Notes: generated by a model from the sequence alone, not told the origin. A stretch of 30,974 nt of DNA from CAMNAO01 sp045605145 (GCA_045605145.1 JAZUPH010000081.1:1-30974); one strand, 5' to 3'. Counted from the stretch's first letter, positions 15,429-25,521 are shown. A program made the numbers and translations.

Positions 15429-16640
15429 ATGACCATTGCAGTGATCGGCGGCGGAGCTGCCGGAATGATGGCGGCACTGACAGCCGCGAAGAACAAAAAA
15501 GCGAAGGTGGTACTCTTTGAGCGTCAGGCCAGAGTCGGGCGTAAGCTGGCGGCTACTGGAAACGGTCGCTGCAACTTGAGTAATACAGGCGCATCGCCCG
15601 CTGCATACCACGGTGAAGACAGCGGCTTTACCGCAAGCGCGCTTGCCGCCTTTGGCGTTGAGGATACCCTGTGCGAATTTGAGCGCATGGGACTTCTCAC
15701 GGTTACAGAACCGGGCGGCAGGGTGTACCCCTATTCCGATACCGCCAACAGTGTTGTTGACGTGCTGCGCTTTGCCTGCGCCGCTGCGGGAGTTGAACTG
15801 CGCCTTGGCTGTGCAGTCACTGCCGTGCGGCAGAGTAAAAAGGGCTTCTCTATTGCTTTCGATGGGGGCAGCCTTGCGGCTGACAGGGTGATAATCTGCT
15901 GCGGCGGCGTTGCCGGCAGTAAGCTGGGCGGCGTGCGTGACGGTTACGATCTGCTTCGTTCCCTAGGCCACAGCATTACACCGCTGCGACCTGTGCTTGT
16001 ACAGCTTAAGACGGAAGGGGGCTACACCCGCTCACTTAAAGGTGTGCGCGCCGATGCCGCTGTGACCGTGCGCCGCGGCAATGAGGTCGCGGCCCAAAGT
16101 GTTGGCGAGGTGCAGTTTACTGATTACGGCTTGAGCGGCCCTGCGATTTTTGAGGTGTCGCGCCCTGCTCTTGAGGGACGGGATACCAACGTTGAGCTTG
16201 ATCTTATGCGCCACTGGACTTATGATGAGGTGGTTGATCTTTTGCTCCGCCGTGCGCAGTCAATGCCCGGGCTTAGCTGTTCCGACCTGTTTACGGGCAT
16301 GCTGCACAACCGCCTCGGACGGGTTATCCTGCAGTATGCCGGAGTGGATGCCAATTTACCGCTCACCCATCTTACGCATAACGATGCGCAAAGGCTTGCC
16401 CATGCCGCCAAATGCTTCAGCCATAAGGTGTGCGGCGATATGGGCTTCGACAATGCACAGGTAACCGCAGGCGGCGCACACACAGATCAATTTGACCCCT
16501 GCACAATGGAAAGCCGCATCGTACCCGGACTTTACGCCGCGGGCGAGGTGCTGGATATAGACGGCGACTGCGGCGGCTATAACCTGCAGTGGGCATGGTC
16601 CAGCGGCCATGCTGCGGGAAAGGCGGCGGCAAACCTGTGA
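15429..16640 (+). CDS. BaiN/HI0933-family FAD-dependent oxidoreductase
   Basis: A 403-residue flavoprotein. The N-terminal dinucleotide-binding loop is I-G-G-G-A-A-G-M-M-A-A (about 6-16), followed by the acidic end of strand two (L-F-E-R) and the family motif G-R-K-L-A-A-T-G-N-G-R-C-N-L-S-N that contacts FAD. The C-terminal G-L-Y-A-A-G-E-V-L-D-I-D-G-D-C-G-G-Y-N-L-Q-W-A-W-S-S-G signature is diagnostic for this family. BaiN, a named member, is linked to bile acid 7-dehydroxylation, but most members have no known substrate and presence of this gene alone does not show bile acid metabolism. GGGAG at 15418-15422 sits 6 bases before the ATG. It overlaps the next flavoprotein gene, suggesting the two are made together. 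Confidence 0.88.
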   Translation: MTIAVIGGGAAGMMAALTAAKNKKAKVVLFERQARVGRKLAATGNGRCNLSNTGASPAAYHGEDSGFTASALAAFGVEDTLCEFERMGLLTVTEPGGRVYPYSDTANSVVDVLRFACAAAGVELRLGCAVTAVRQSKKGFSIAFDGGSLAADRVIICCGGVAGSKLGGVRDGYDLLRSLGHSITPLRPVLVQLKTEGGYTRSLKGVRADAAVTVRRGNEVAAQSVGEVQFTDYGLSGPAIFEVSRPALEGRDTNVELDLMRHWTYDEVVDLLLRRAQSMPGLSCSDLFTGMLHNRLGRVILQYAGVDANLPLTHLTHNDAQRLAHAAKCFSHKVCGDMGFDNAQVTAGGAHTDQFDPCTMESRIVPGLYAAGEVLDIDGDCGGYNLQWAWSSGHAAGKAAANL

Positions 16641-18220
16641 TCCGTATTCGTGATATTTCCCTCCGCCCCGATGATGACCGCCCGGAGAAGCTGAAAGAAG
16701 CGGCGGCTAAGGCGCTGGGCCTGAAAGCATCGGCGATTGGCGGCATGAAAATTGTGCGCCGCTCTATCGACGCGCGCAAAAAGAATGATGTTCGCCTGAT
16801 TTACACTGTGGATGTCTCCGCGCCCAATGAAGCGGCGCTGATAAAACGCGGTGGAAAACTCAGCGCCGCCCCAACTGTGGCTTACGAGCCGCCGACTCAG
16901 GCGCTGCCCCGAAAGACCCGCCCCGTTGTTGTGGGCTTTGGCCCCGCGGGTATGTTTGCCGCCCTCGTGCTGGCGCAGGCCGGCCTGCGCCCCATCGTCA
17001 TTGAACGCGGCTCCGATGTGGATACCCGCCGGAAGAAAGTGGCTGAATTTTGGAGCGGCGGCGCCCTTGACCCGGAGTGCAATGTGCAGTTCGGTGAGGG
17101 CGGTGCGGGTACCTTTTCCGATGGCAAGCTCAATACCGGCACTGCCGATACCCGTATCGGTTGGGTGCTGAGGAAATTTGCCGACTTTGGTGCGCCGGAG
17201 AATATAACCTACGACGCCGCGCCCCATGTGGGTACGGATATCCTTGCAGATGTGGTGCGCAACCTGCGCCTCAAGGTCGTCGAGCTTGGTGGTCAGGTGC
17301 GTTTTGATACACGTCTTGTGGGTATTGGCCTTGATAACGGGCGCGTGGCCAGTGTTGATGTGCTGCACTGCGGACAGGTGGAGAGCATTGCTGTCGACAG
17401 CGTGATCCTCGCCCTGGGACACAGCGCCCGGGACACTTTTGTCATGCTGCATGATATGGGCGTGCCTATGGAGCCTAAGGCATTCTCCATGGGCGTTCGC
17501 ATCGAGCACCTCCAGCGGGATATAGACCGTAGCCAGTTCGGTGATTTTGCAGGACATACGGCTCTTGGTGCCGCGCCGTACAAGCTCAACTGCCGCACCG
17601 AAAGCGGCAGCGCGTATACTTTCTGTATGTGTCCCGGCGGATATGTGGTCGCTGCCGCGTCTGAAGAGGGCGGCGTCGTCACCAACGGCATGAGCTATTC
17701 CGACCGCAACGGTGACAATGCCAACAGCGCCCTTTTGGTCACTCTTACTCCCGATATGTTCCCTCACTCCGGCGTGCTGGGCGGTATGCACTGGCAGCGG
17801 GAGCTGGAACAGGCCGCCTTCAAAGCGACCGGCGGTACTTACCGCGCTCCTGCACAGCTTGTCGGTGATTTCCTCCGTCGTGAACCGTCCACCTGCTCCG
17901 GCAGGATAAAGCCCAGCTATCGCCCCGGTGTCACATGGTGCAGTCTTGACGATGTGCTCCCGCCGGTCATTACCGACACCCTGCGTGAGGCCATACCCGC
18001 GCTGGACCGTAAGCTCCGTGGCTTTATGGACGATGACGCTGTGCTTACCGCGCCCGAGACGCGCAGCTCCTCACCCGTGCGCATACTGCGCGGCGATGGT
18101 TTGCAGTCGTCCGTTGCGGGCTTGTATCCCTGCGGCGAGGGTGCCGGCTATGCCGGCGGCATAGTCTCTGCCGCTGTTGACGGCATACGCTGCGCCGAAG
18201 CACTTATGGGCAACGGCTGA
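16637..18220 (+). CDS. COG2509-type FAD-dependent dehydrogenase
   Basis: A 527-residue flavoprotein of the uncharacterised COG2509 group. It begins with a small alpha/beta domain of about 90 residues (I-R-I-R-D-I-S-L ... R-R-S-I-D-A-R-K-K), a hallmark of the group, followed by the FAD-binding loop G-F-G-P-A-G (100-105) and I-E-R-G at the end of strand two. Further family motifs are N-V-Q-F-G-E-G-G-A-G-T-F-S-D-G-K-L and the C-terminal P-C-G-E-G-A-G-Y-A-G-G-I-V-S-A-A-V-D-G. The open frame extends to 16589, but the GTG at 16637 overlapping the upstream stop (GTGA) gives the normal N-terminus V-I-R-I-R. Reaction and partner are unknown; the 4-base overlap with the BaiN-family gene suggests co-expression. 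Confidence 0.87.
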   Translation: MIRIRDISLRPDDDRPEKLKEAAAKALGLKASAIGGMKIVRRSIDARKKNDVRLIYTVDVSAPNEAALIKRGGKLSAAPTVAYEPPTQALPRKTRPVVVGFGPAGMFAALVLAQAGLRPIVIERGSDVDTRRKKVAEFWSGGALDPECNVQFGEGGAGTFSDGKLNTGTADTRIGWVLRKFADFGAPENITYDAAPHVGTDILADVVRNLRLKVVELGGQVRFDTRLVGIGLDNGRVASVDVLHCGQVESIAVDSVILALGHSARDTFVMLHDMGVPMEPKAFSMGVRIEHLQRDIDRSQFGDFAGHTALGAAPYKLNCRTESGSAYTFCMCPGGYVVAAASEEGGVVTNGMSYSDRNGDNANSALLVTLTPDMFPHSGVLGGMHWQRELEQAAFKATGGTYRAPAQLVGDFLRREPSTCSGRIKPSYRPGVTWCSLDDVLPPVITDTLREAIPALDRKLRGFMDDDAVLTAPETRSSSPVRILRGDGLQSSVAGLYPCGEGAGYAGGIVSAAVDGIRCAEALMGNG

Positions 18221-18238
18221 AATTTTAAACAGCAAAAA

Positions 18239-18265
18239 GCAGCCCCGACTATCTGCCGGAGCTGC
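18239..18265 (-). terminator. Shared terminator between the flavoprotein pair and the MATE gene
   Basis: A 9-bp stem with one mismatch (18239-18247 and 18257-18265). On the minus strand it is followed by TTTTT, making it a good terminator for the MATE gene; on the plus strand the following tract (atttatttgctttt) is weaker but could also stop the flavoprotein transcript. Confidence 0.6.
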
Positions 18266-18303
18266 ATTTATTTGCTTTTATGGAAGCTATACCGGCTTCT
18301 TTC

Positions 18304-19683
18304 TTATACGGAGGCTTTTTTCCACGGAAGGCGAATGCGCGCCTCTTCCTTATACTTTCTGCGGATTACCACAAGATAGTAGATGAATACGAACAGTGCG
18401 GCGCAGCCCCAGCCCACGGGGTAGCCGTAGTAGATGTTGTATACGCTCCAATTAATGTTCATGGTGATTGCCAGGAAGAGCTGGCGGCAGCCGATCATGC
18501 CCAAAAGTGAGCAGAGCATGACCACGCGTGATTTGCCGAAGCCGCGGACGGCATTGGCAATGATCTGGTTGAAGGCCTGGCAGAAGTAGAAGGGGATCAT
18601 GGTGTGAATCATTGCAACGCCGTATCCGATGGTGGCGGCGTCGGATGTGAATACCCGAACCAATGTGTCGGCGTTGAAATAGATGGCGCTGCCCACAACT
18701 GCCACATATATGAATCCGGACAGCAGGCAAATGCGAATGCCGTTAAAGGCGCGGTCATAGCGCTTGGCGCCCACATTCTGCCCGACAAAGGTGGAGGTGG
18801 CAAGACCCAGGGACTGGGCAACCATTCCGGCAAAGCGGTCGATCTTCTTGCCCGCGCCGATGCCCGCCATTGCGGCGGCGCCGAAGCTGTTAATGTAGCG
18901 GGTGACGAACAGGTTCGAGATGGAGGTCAGGCTGGCCTGAATAGCGGCGGGAAGACCCAGATCCAAAACCTCAAGCAGCAGCTTTTTGTCAATGCGCAGA
19001 TCGCGAATAATGAGCTTGTACACGTCATTGGCTCTGAGCATCTTGCGGAACACCAGGAAAACGCTGATAAACTGGGACAGGACAGTTGCCAACGCAGCAC
19101 CGGCGACCCCGAGAGGAAGCACCGCCACCAGCACAACATCCAGCACGATGTTGGTGCAGCTTGAAATGACCAGAAAATAGAAGGGGTTCTTTGAATCGCC
19201 AACAGCACGCAGAACGCCGGAGCCGACATTGTATAAGGCGGTGAACAGCACGCCCACCAAATAAATGCGCAGGTAAAGAAGTGCCTCGTCGTACACATCC
19301 TCGGGGCAGTCCACGATGTTGAGCAGCAGGGGAGAGATAAATATTCCCAGAACAGCCATCAGCACGCCAAGTATCAGAGAGAATGTGAGCGCGGTATGTA
19401 TCGCGTCGTGCAGTTTCTTTTCATCACCGGCGCCAAAGCTGCGTGAGAACAGCACGCCCGCGCCGGTGGACATGCCGGTAAAAAAGCCGACCAGCAGGTG
19501 GGAGATATCCGCGCTGGCTGATACCGCCGCCAATGCGGTGGTGCCGACAAAATTGCCCACAACTATCGAGTCGACGCTGTTGTACAGTGTCTGAAACAAC
19601 TGCCCAACGAATATGGGCAGGGCAAAAGTTAAAATTTGCTTTGTGATATTGCCGCTTGTCAGATTAGTGCTGCTCTTTTTCAA
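18304..19683 (-). CDS. MATE-family multidrug/metabolite exporter
   Basis: A 460-residue, 12-helix membrane protein that exports drugs or metabolites using a sodium or proton gradient. The N-terminal I-T-K-Q-I-L-T-F-A-L-P-I-F-V-G-Q-L-F-Q-T-L-Y-N-S-V-D-S-I-V-V-G segment is a textbook MATE start, and the second half begins near G-L-P-A-A-I-Q-A-S-L. The open frame continues upstream to 19755, but that extension looks non-coding and has no family match; GGAGGG lies about 7 bases before a TTG at 19683, giving the start L-K-K-S-S-T-N-L-T-S-G-N-I-T. I therefore call a TTG start. It has its own promoter with an inverted repeat at the transcription start. Substrate is unknown. Confidence 0.9.
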   Translation of the reverse strand: MKKSSTNLTSGNITKQILTFALPIFVGQLFQTLYNSVDSIVVGNFVGTTALAAVSASADISHLLVGFFTGMSTGAGVLFSRSFGAGDEKKLHDAIHTALTFSLILGVLMAVLGIFISPLLLNIVDCPEDVYDEALLYLRIYLVGVLFTALYNVGSGVLRAVGDSKNPFYFLVISSCTNIVLDVVLVAVLPLGVAGAALATVLSQFISVFLVFRKMLRANDVYKLIIRDLRIDKKLLLEVLDLGLPAAIQASLTSISNLFVTRYINSFGAAAMAGIGAGKKIDRFAGMVAQSLGLATSTFVGQNVGAKRYDRAFNGIRICLLSGFIYVAVVGSAIYFNADTLVRVFTSDAATIGYGVAMIHTMIPFYFCQAFNQIIANAVRGFGKSRVVMLCSLLGMIGCRQLFLAITMNINWSVYNIYYGYPVGWGCAALFVFIYYLVVIRRKYKEEARIRLPWKKASV

Positions 19684-19710
19684 TAGGGTGCCCTCCGTGA
19701 TGCAAGGATA

Positions 19711-19746
19711 GTATGCACCCGGAAATAGCGCAGACCTCGTGCATAC
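19711..19746 (-). promoter_or_regulatory. Inverted repeat at the MATE transcription start, possible operator
   Basis: Perfect 8-bp half sites gtatgcac (19711-19718) and gtgcatac (19739-19746) separated by 20 bases. They lie directly downstream of the MATE -10 box, covering the expected transcription start. This fits a repressor site, but a hairpin in the leader is also possible. Confidence 0.45.
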
Positions 19747-19753
19747 AAAATAC

Positions 19754-19782
19754 ATTATAACGCGTTAAAGCAGAAAAGGCAA
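19754..19782 (-). promoter_or_regulatory. Promoter of the MATE exporter gene
   Basis: On the minus strand: TTGCCT (19782-19777), 17-base spacer, perfect TATAAT (19759-19754). The leader to the TTG start is about 64 bases. Confidence 0.7.
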
Positions 19783-19810
19783 TATAAGATATCTTAATAT
19801 TTTAGAAACG

Positions 19811-19844
19811 GAAAAGAAAACGCCGCCACTTATATGTGGCTGCG
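19811..19844 (-). terminator. Terminator of the glutaminyl-tRNA synthetase gene
   Basis: On the minus strand, cgcagccac (19844-19836) pairs with gtggcggcg (19829-19821), one mismatch, and is followed by TTTTCTTTTCC. It ends just before the MATE promoter. Confidence 0.65.
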
Positions 19845-19888
19845 TTGAAATCTGTACTTTTCTGTCCGTACTGCAGTTGTGTCTGCTC

Positions 19889-21562
<1,674 letters not shown>

Positions 21563-21607
21563 ATCGTTATCCTCTTTCAAGGTGATTTGTAGACAGAATT
21601 ACAGCAT

Positions 21608-21636
21608 ATTATACCAAATCGGCATATTACTGTCAA
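21608..21636 (-). promoter_or_regulatory. Consensus promoter of glnS
   Basis: On the minus strand TTGACA (21636-21631), exactly 17 bases, then TATAAT (21613-21608): a full match to the housekeeping consensus. The leader to the ATG at 21562 is short (about 40 bases) and has no room for a T-box. Confidence 0.9.
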
Positions 21637-21696
21637 GGAAGCGCGGGGGTGGGCAGCGCAGTAAAAAGCTGCAATAATTATTTCCAAAAGCGCAAC

Positions 21697-21725
21697 TTTA
21701 CATTATGTTTTGCGTCTTATATAAT
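21697..21725 (+). promoter_or_regulatory. Promoter of the KPVIYLYP protein gene
   Basis: TTTACA (21697-21702), 17-base spacer, TATAAT (21720-21725). It is divergent from the glnS promoter. A strong AAGGAG-type ribosome binding site precedes the ATG at 21771. Confidence 0.8.
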
Positions 21726-21770
21726 GAAAACAGATGGAAAACCAAATAGTTTTACAGGAAGGAGAAAAAC

Positions 21771-22433
21771 ATGGGCAATTACATACTTAAAATGATAATC
21801 AAGTGGATCGTCATTCTCGCTTTGGCGGCGCTGCTGATATGGGCCTTATTTTCCTGCATCCGACCGGAGAATGACCCGGCCAACCAAGTGAGCGCCAAGC
21901 CCGTCATTTACCTCTATCCCGAAACAGAAACACAGGTGACGGTGTCGCTGGACTATAACGGTACACTTACCACAACCTATCCAAAGTATGAAAACGGCTG
22001 GGCTGTGACCGCGCGCCCTGACGGCACACTGACCGATAAAAACGGCATGGAGTATAACTACCTCTATTGGGAGGGCGTGGATAGTATCGCCCACGACTTC
22101 TCCCGCGGTTTTGTTGTGCCCGGTGAAGACACCGCTGCCTTTCTTGAGGATGCGCTTTCCCGGCTCGGCCTTACCCGGCGCGAGGCAAATGAGTTCATCG
22201 TTTACTGGCTGCCGCTGATGGAGGGGAATGAGTATAACCTGATTGCCTTCCAGACGGAGACTTACACCCGGAATGCTGTGCTTTCCGTCAGCCCTCAGCC
22301 GGACACCATCATCCGCGTGTTCATGGCATGGCGGGCGATAGACGAGCCGATCAATATCCCGCCGCAGGAGCTGACGGCGCCTGTACGCGAGGGCTTCACC
22401 CTTGTTGAGTGGGGCGGCACGCAGGTTAAATAA
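21771..22433 (+). CDS. Membrane-anchored conserved protein of unknown function (KPVIYLYP motif)
   Basis: A 220-residue protein with one N-terminal membrane helix (about 8-28). It ends in L-F-S-C, so lipidation at Cys29 is conceivable but the site is atypical. The rest should be extracellular. It starts with K-P-V-I-Y-L-Y-P-E, a motif I recognise from uncharacterised proteins in several bacterial phyla, followed by beta-rich sequence (V-T-V-S-L-D-Y-N-G-T-L-T-T-T-Y-P) with several Y/W-containing turns (Y-N-Y-L-Y-W-E-G), then an alpha segment (A-F-L-E-D-A-L-S-R-L-G-L) and W-L-P-L-M-E-G-N-E-Y-N. I do not know its function; no catalytic set is clear. It has its own strong promoter and no visible terminator, so transcripts may run into the valS leader. 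Confidence 0.75.
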   Translation: MGNYILKMIIKWIVILALAALLIWALFSCIRPENDPANQVSAKPVIYLYPETETQVTVSLDYNGTLTTTYPKYENGWAVTARPDGTLTDKNGMEYNYLYWEGVDSIAHDFSRGFVVPGEDTAAFLEDALSRLGLTRREANEFIVYWLPLMEGNEYNLIAFQTETYTRNAVLSVSPQPDTIIRVFMAWRAIDEPINIPPQELTAPVREGFTLVEWGGTQVK

Positions 22434-22441
22434 GTTCTGCC

Positions 22442-22470
22442 TTGACATTGACAGTTATTTCATATATACT
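22442..22470 (+). promoter_or_regulatory. Promoter of the valS T-box leader
   Basis: TTGACA (22442-22447), 17-base spacer, TATACT (22465-22470). A second TTGACA overlaps at 22448-22453 but is too close to the -10 box. Confidence 0.75.
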
Positions 22471-22476
22471 GTTCTG

Positions 22477-22705
22477 GCTACAAGCGCAGATGGGGAGAAG
22501 TACCCGGAAGCGCCGGTTTAAGAGAGGGGACGCACGGTGCAAGTCCCTGCCGGCAGCCGGAGAAGGTCGCCCCGGAGCTCTGCCCCTGAATCCAGTAGGG
22601 GGCGGCGTAAGGCCCACGTTACAGGGCGAGAGTGCCGCATAATTTGCGGAATTCAGGTGGTACCGCGCGTTATTGACGCGCCCTGTCTCGGGGCGCGTCT
22701 TTTTT
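22477..22705 (+). ncRNA. T-box riboswitch (valine) controlling valS
   Basis: This leader RNA senses uncharged tRNA-Val and decides between terminator and antiterminator. The T-box core ggtggtaccgcg is at 22656-22667. Upstream, an agagagg kink-turn-like element (about 22520) and a ggtgcaag apical element mark Stem I. On the 3' side of Stem I, GTC at 22566-22568 (in aag-GTC-gcccCggagc context) sits where the specifier codon is expected; GTC codes valine, matching the gene downstream. The terminator stem is 22675-22683 with 22691-22699, followed by six T. The leader start at 22477 is estimated from the promoter. The specifier placement is my reading of the pattern, without a covariance model. 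Confidence 0.88.
22675..22705 (+). terminator. Regulatory terminator of the T-box leader
   Basis: Stem gacgcgccc (22675-22683) with gggcgcgtc (22691-22699), then TTTTTT (22700-22705). Its left arm lies just after the T-box sequence, as needed for the terminator/antiterminator switch. Confidence 0.88.
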
Positions 22706-22730
22706 GTTGTGAAATTAAACAACCTATCTG

Positions 22731-22782
22731 CCTCCCCTGTGCAAGGGGAGGTGGGTAAGCGAAAGCGAACCCGGAGGGGTTG
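22731..22782 (+). repeat. REP-like palindromic intergenic repeat, copy 1
   Basis: cctcccc (22731-22737) pairs with ggggagg (22745-22751); then gtgg, a small gggt...accc hairpin around 22753-22771, and a ggaggggttg tail (22773-22782). It resembles the copy at 25560-25614 in plan: GC-rich palindrome, small inner hairpin, then a G-rich tail ending in gttg. It lies between the T-box terminator and valS. Confidence 0.65.
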
Positions 22783-22860
22783 AAAGCTGGCGACAGAATA
22801 AAATACTAATTTTTATGAGACAGCATATCAAGCAATAATGTCAATCAAGGAGGATATACA

Positions 22861-25482
22861 ATGAAAGAACTCCCCAAAACATATGAGCCCCAATCCGTAG
22901 AGAAGAATATCTACGATATGTGGACGGAAGGCGGCTACTTCAAGGCAGGCAAAGACCAGTCCAAGAAGCCCTTCACCATCGTCATGCCGCCCCCCAACGT
23001 CACGGGTCAGCTTCACATGGGTCATGCTATGGACGCCACTCTGCAGGACACCCTCATCCGTGCAAAGCGTATGCAGGGCTATGACGCGCTGTGGCTGCCC
23101 GGTGTTGACCATGCCGGCATCGCCACCCAGATAAAGGTGGAGGAAGAGCTGCGCAAAGACGGCATCACCCGCTATGACCTTGGCCGCGAAAAGTTCCTTG
23201 AGAAGGTCTGGGACTGGAAGAATAAGTACGGCAACCGCATCGTTGAACAGCAGAAGAAGCTGGGCTCCTCCTGCGATTGGGACCGCGCCGCTTTCACCAT
23301 GGATGAGACCTGCTCTCAGGCTGTGCGCAAGGTCTTTGTCGACCTGTATAAGAAGGGCCTTATCTACAAGGGCAGCCGCATCATCAACTGGTGCCCCAAC
23401 TGCGTCACTGCCCTTTCCGATGCTGAGGTTGAGTATGTGGACAAGCCCGGCCACCTGTGGCACATCCGCTACCCCCTGTCCGACGGCAGCGGTGAGATCG
23501 TTGTTGCCACCACCCGTCCCGAGACCATGCTGGGCGACACCGGTGTTGCCGTCAAACCCGAGGATGAGCGTTATCAGGCCCTCATCGGCAAGACCTGCAT
23601 CCTGCCTCTTATGAATAAAGAGAAACCCATCGTCGGCGATGAGTATGTTGAGATGGATTTCGGCACAGGCTGCGTCAAGATGACCCCCGCCCACGACCCC
23701 AACGACTTTGAGGTGGGCCTCAGACACAATCTTGAGGTCATCCGCGTCCTTGATGACGACGGCAAGGTCAATGAGCTTGGCGGCGCCTATCAGGGGCTGG
23801 ACCGCTACGAGGCCAGAAAGAAGATCGTCAGCGACCTTGAAGAGCAGGGATATCTTGTCTCTGTTGAGGACTATGCCCACAACGTCGGCACCTGCTACCG
23901 CTGCCACAACGATGTTGAGCCCATCATCTCTGCCCAGTGGTTCGTTAAGATGAAGCCCCTGGCCGAGCCCGCAATTGAGGCCGTCAAGACCGGCGAGACC
24001 AAGTTTGTCCCCGAGCGCTTCACCAAGAACTATATGAACTGGATGGAGAATCTCCACGACTGGTGCATCTCCCGCCAGCTTTGGTGGGGCCATCAGATCC
24101 CCTGCTGGTACTGCGCCGACTGCGGCCATATGACCGTCAGCATGGAGGATGCCTGCCAGTGTGAAAAGTGCGGCAGCACCAACATCACCCGCGATGAAGA
24201 TGTTCTGGATACCTGGTTCTCTTCCGCCCTGTGGCCCTTTGAGACCCTGGGTTGGCCCGATACCGAGCACCCGGATTATAAGCGCTATTACCCCACCGAT
24301 GTTCTGGTCACCGGATATGACATCATCACTTTCTGGGTCTCCAGAATGATATTCTCCGGCATCGAGCACGCGGGCAAAACACCCTTCCACACCGTGCTTA
24401 TCCACGGCCTTGTGCGCGACAATCTGGGTCGCAAGATGTCCAAATCCCTGGGCAACGGCATTGACCCCCTTGAGATGATCGAGAAGTACGGCTGTGACGC
24501 ACTGCGCTTCAATATCATCACCGGCAACTCCCCCGGAAACGACATGCGCTTCTTCCCCGAACGCTGTGAGGCAATGCGCAATTTCGCCAACAAGATCTGG
24601 AACGCCAGCCGCTTTGTGATGATGAACCTCACCATTGATGATGCCGCCCTGCCCGAGACTCTTGAGCCGGAAGATAAGTGGATCCTCAGTCAGCTGAACA
24701 CCCTCGTCAAAGAGGTCAATGAAAATATTGAGCGCTATGAGCTGGGCGTTGCCGCCACCAAGCTGTACAGCTTCATCTGGGACAGCTTCTGTGACTGGTA
24801 TATCGAGCTGACCAAGCCCCGCCTGAACAGCGGTGATGCCGCCGCCAATGAGCGTGCTCAGCGTGTCCTGCTGTACACCCTCACCCGCATTCTCGAGCTG
24901 CTGCACCCCTTCATGCCCTTCATCACTGAAGAGATCTGGCAGGCCCTGCCCCATGAGGGTGAGGCACTGATGATCTGTGACTACCCCCAGTACTCTGCTG
25001 CCCTTGATTTTGCCGAGGGTGACGAGTTTGAGAAGGTCATCACCGTCATCAAGGCTGTCCGCGCCCGCCGCGCAGAGATGAATGTCCCTGCTAACAAGCG
25101 CCCCGGCCTGACCGTTGCCACCGCCGACACCGCCATTTTTGAGGGCTCCAAGCCCCTGCTGGCCAAGCTGGCCTACGCAGGCGAAGTCGCCGTAACTGCC
25201 ATCGCGCCGGAAGATACGGATGGTCTCGTATCCATCGTCACCGATTGTGCCCGCCTGTATATGGCGCTGGCTGAGCTGGTTGATCTGGATAAAGAGCGTG
25301 AGCGCCTGCAGAAAGAGCTGAAGAAGGCCGAGGGTGAGCTGGCCCGTTCCGAAAATATGCTCAAGAATGAGAAGTTCATCTCCCGCGCCCCGGAAAGTGT
25401 CGTCCAGGCTGAGCGCGATAAGATCGCCAAAGCAAACGCGCTTATAGAAAACATCAAAAACAGTCTGAAAGCACTTGGTTGA
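22861..25482 (+). CDS. valS: Valine--tRNA ligase (ValRS)
   Basis: An 873-residue class I synthetase charging tRNA-Val. HIGH motif L-H-M-G-H at 51-55 in P-P-P-N-V-T-G-Q-L-H-M-G-H, editing (CP1) domain about 190-340 with the T-T-R-P-E-T-M-L-G-D-T entry, zinc-type Cys pairs in the C-W-Y-C and C-E-K-C stretches, KMSKS as K-M-S-K-S at 525-529, an anticodon-binding helical domain, and a C-terminal Lys/Glu coiled coil from about 800 that clamps the tRNA. Length is normal. AAGGAGG precedes the ATG by about 8 bases. It is controlled by the valine T-box upstream and ends before a strong terminator. High codon bias fits its expression level. Confidence 0.97.
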   Translation: MKELPKTYEPQSVEKNIYDMWTEGGYFKAGKDQSKKPFTIVMPPPNVTGQLHMGHAMDATLQDTLIRAKRMQGYDALWLPGVDHAGIATQIKVEEELRKDGITRYDLGREKFLEKVWDWKNKYGNRIVEQQKKLGSSCDWDRAAFTMDETCSQAVRKVFVDLYKKGLIYKGSRIINWCPNCVTALSDAEVEYVDKPGHLWHIRYPLSDGSGEIVVATTRPETMLGDTGVAVKPEDERYQALIGKTCILPLMNKEKPIVGDEYVEMDFGTGCVKMTPAHDPNDFEVGLRHNLEVIRVLDDDGKVNELGGAYQGLDRYEARKKIVSDLEEQGYLVSVEDYAHNVGTCYRCHNDVEPIISAQWFVKMKPLAEPAIEAVKTGETKFVPERFTKNYMNWMENLHDWCISRQLWWGHQIPCWYCADCGHMTVSMEDACQCEKCGSTNITRDEDVLDTWFSSALWPFETLGWPDTEHPDYKRYYPTDVLVTGYDIITFWVSRMIFSGIEHAGKTPFHTVLIHGLVRDNLGRKMSKSLGNGIDPLEMIEKYGCDALRFNIITGNSPGNDMRFFPERCEAMRNFANKIWNASRFVMMNLTIDDAALPETLEPEDKWILSQLNTLVKEVNENIERYELGVAATKLYSFIWDSFCDWYIELTKPRLNSGDAAANERAQRVLLYTLTRILELLHPFMPFITEEIWQALPHEGEALMICDYPQYSAALDFAEGDEFEKVITVIKAVRARRAEMNVPANKRPGLTVATADTAIFEGSKPLLAKLAYAGEVAVTAIAPEDTDGLVSIVTDCARLYMALAELVDLDKERERLQKELKKAEGELARSENMLKNEKFISRAPESVVQAERDKIAKANALIENIKNSLKALG

Positions 25483-25521
25483 CGACCGCTTTCGACAGGC
25501 TTTGCAAAGCGAATAATTTAA

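Noticed and set aside
15429..16640. Bile acid 7-dehydroxylation function from the BaiN-family gene
   Set aside because: No other bai genes are present in the window and this family is widespread in bacteria without bile acid metabolism.
16577..17791. 404-codon minus-strand frame opposite the COG2509 gene
   Set aside because: The plus-strand protein has clear FAD motifs; the reverse frame is His/Ala-rich noise.
22828..24954. 708-codon open frame antisense to valS
   Set aside because: Shadow of valS, which has all ValRS motifs and a T-box leader.
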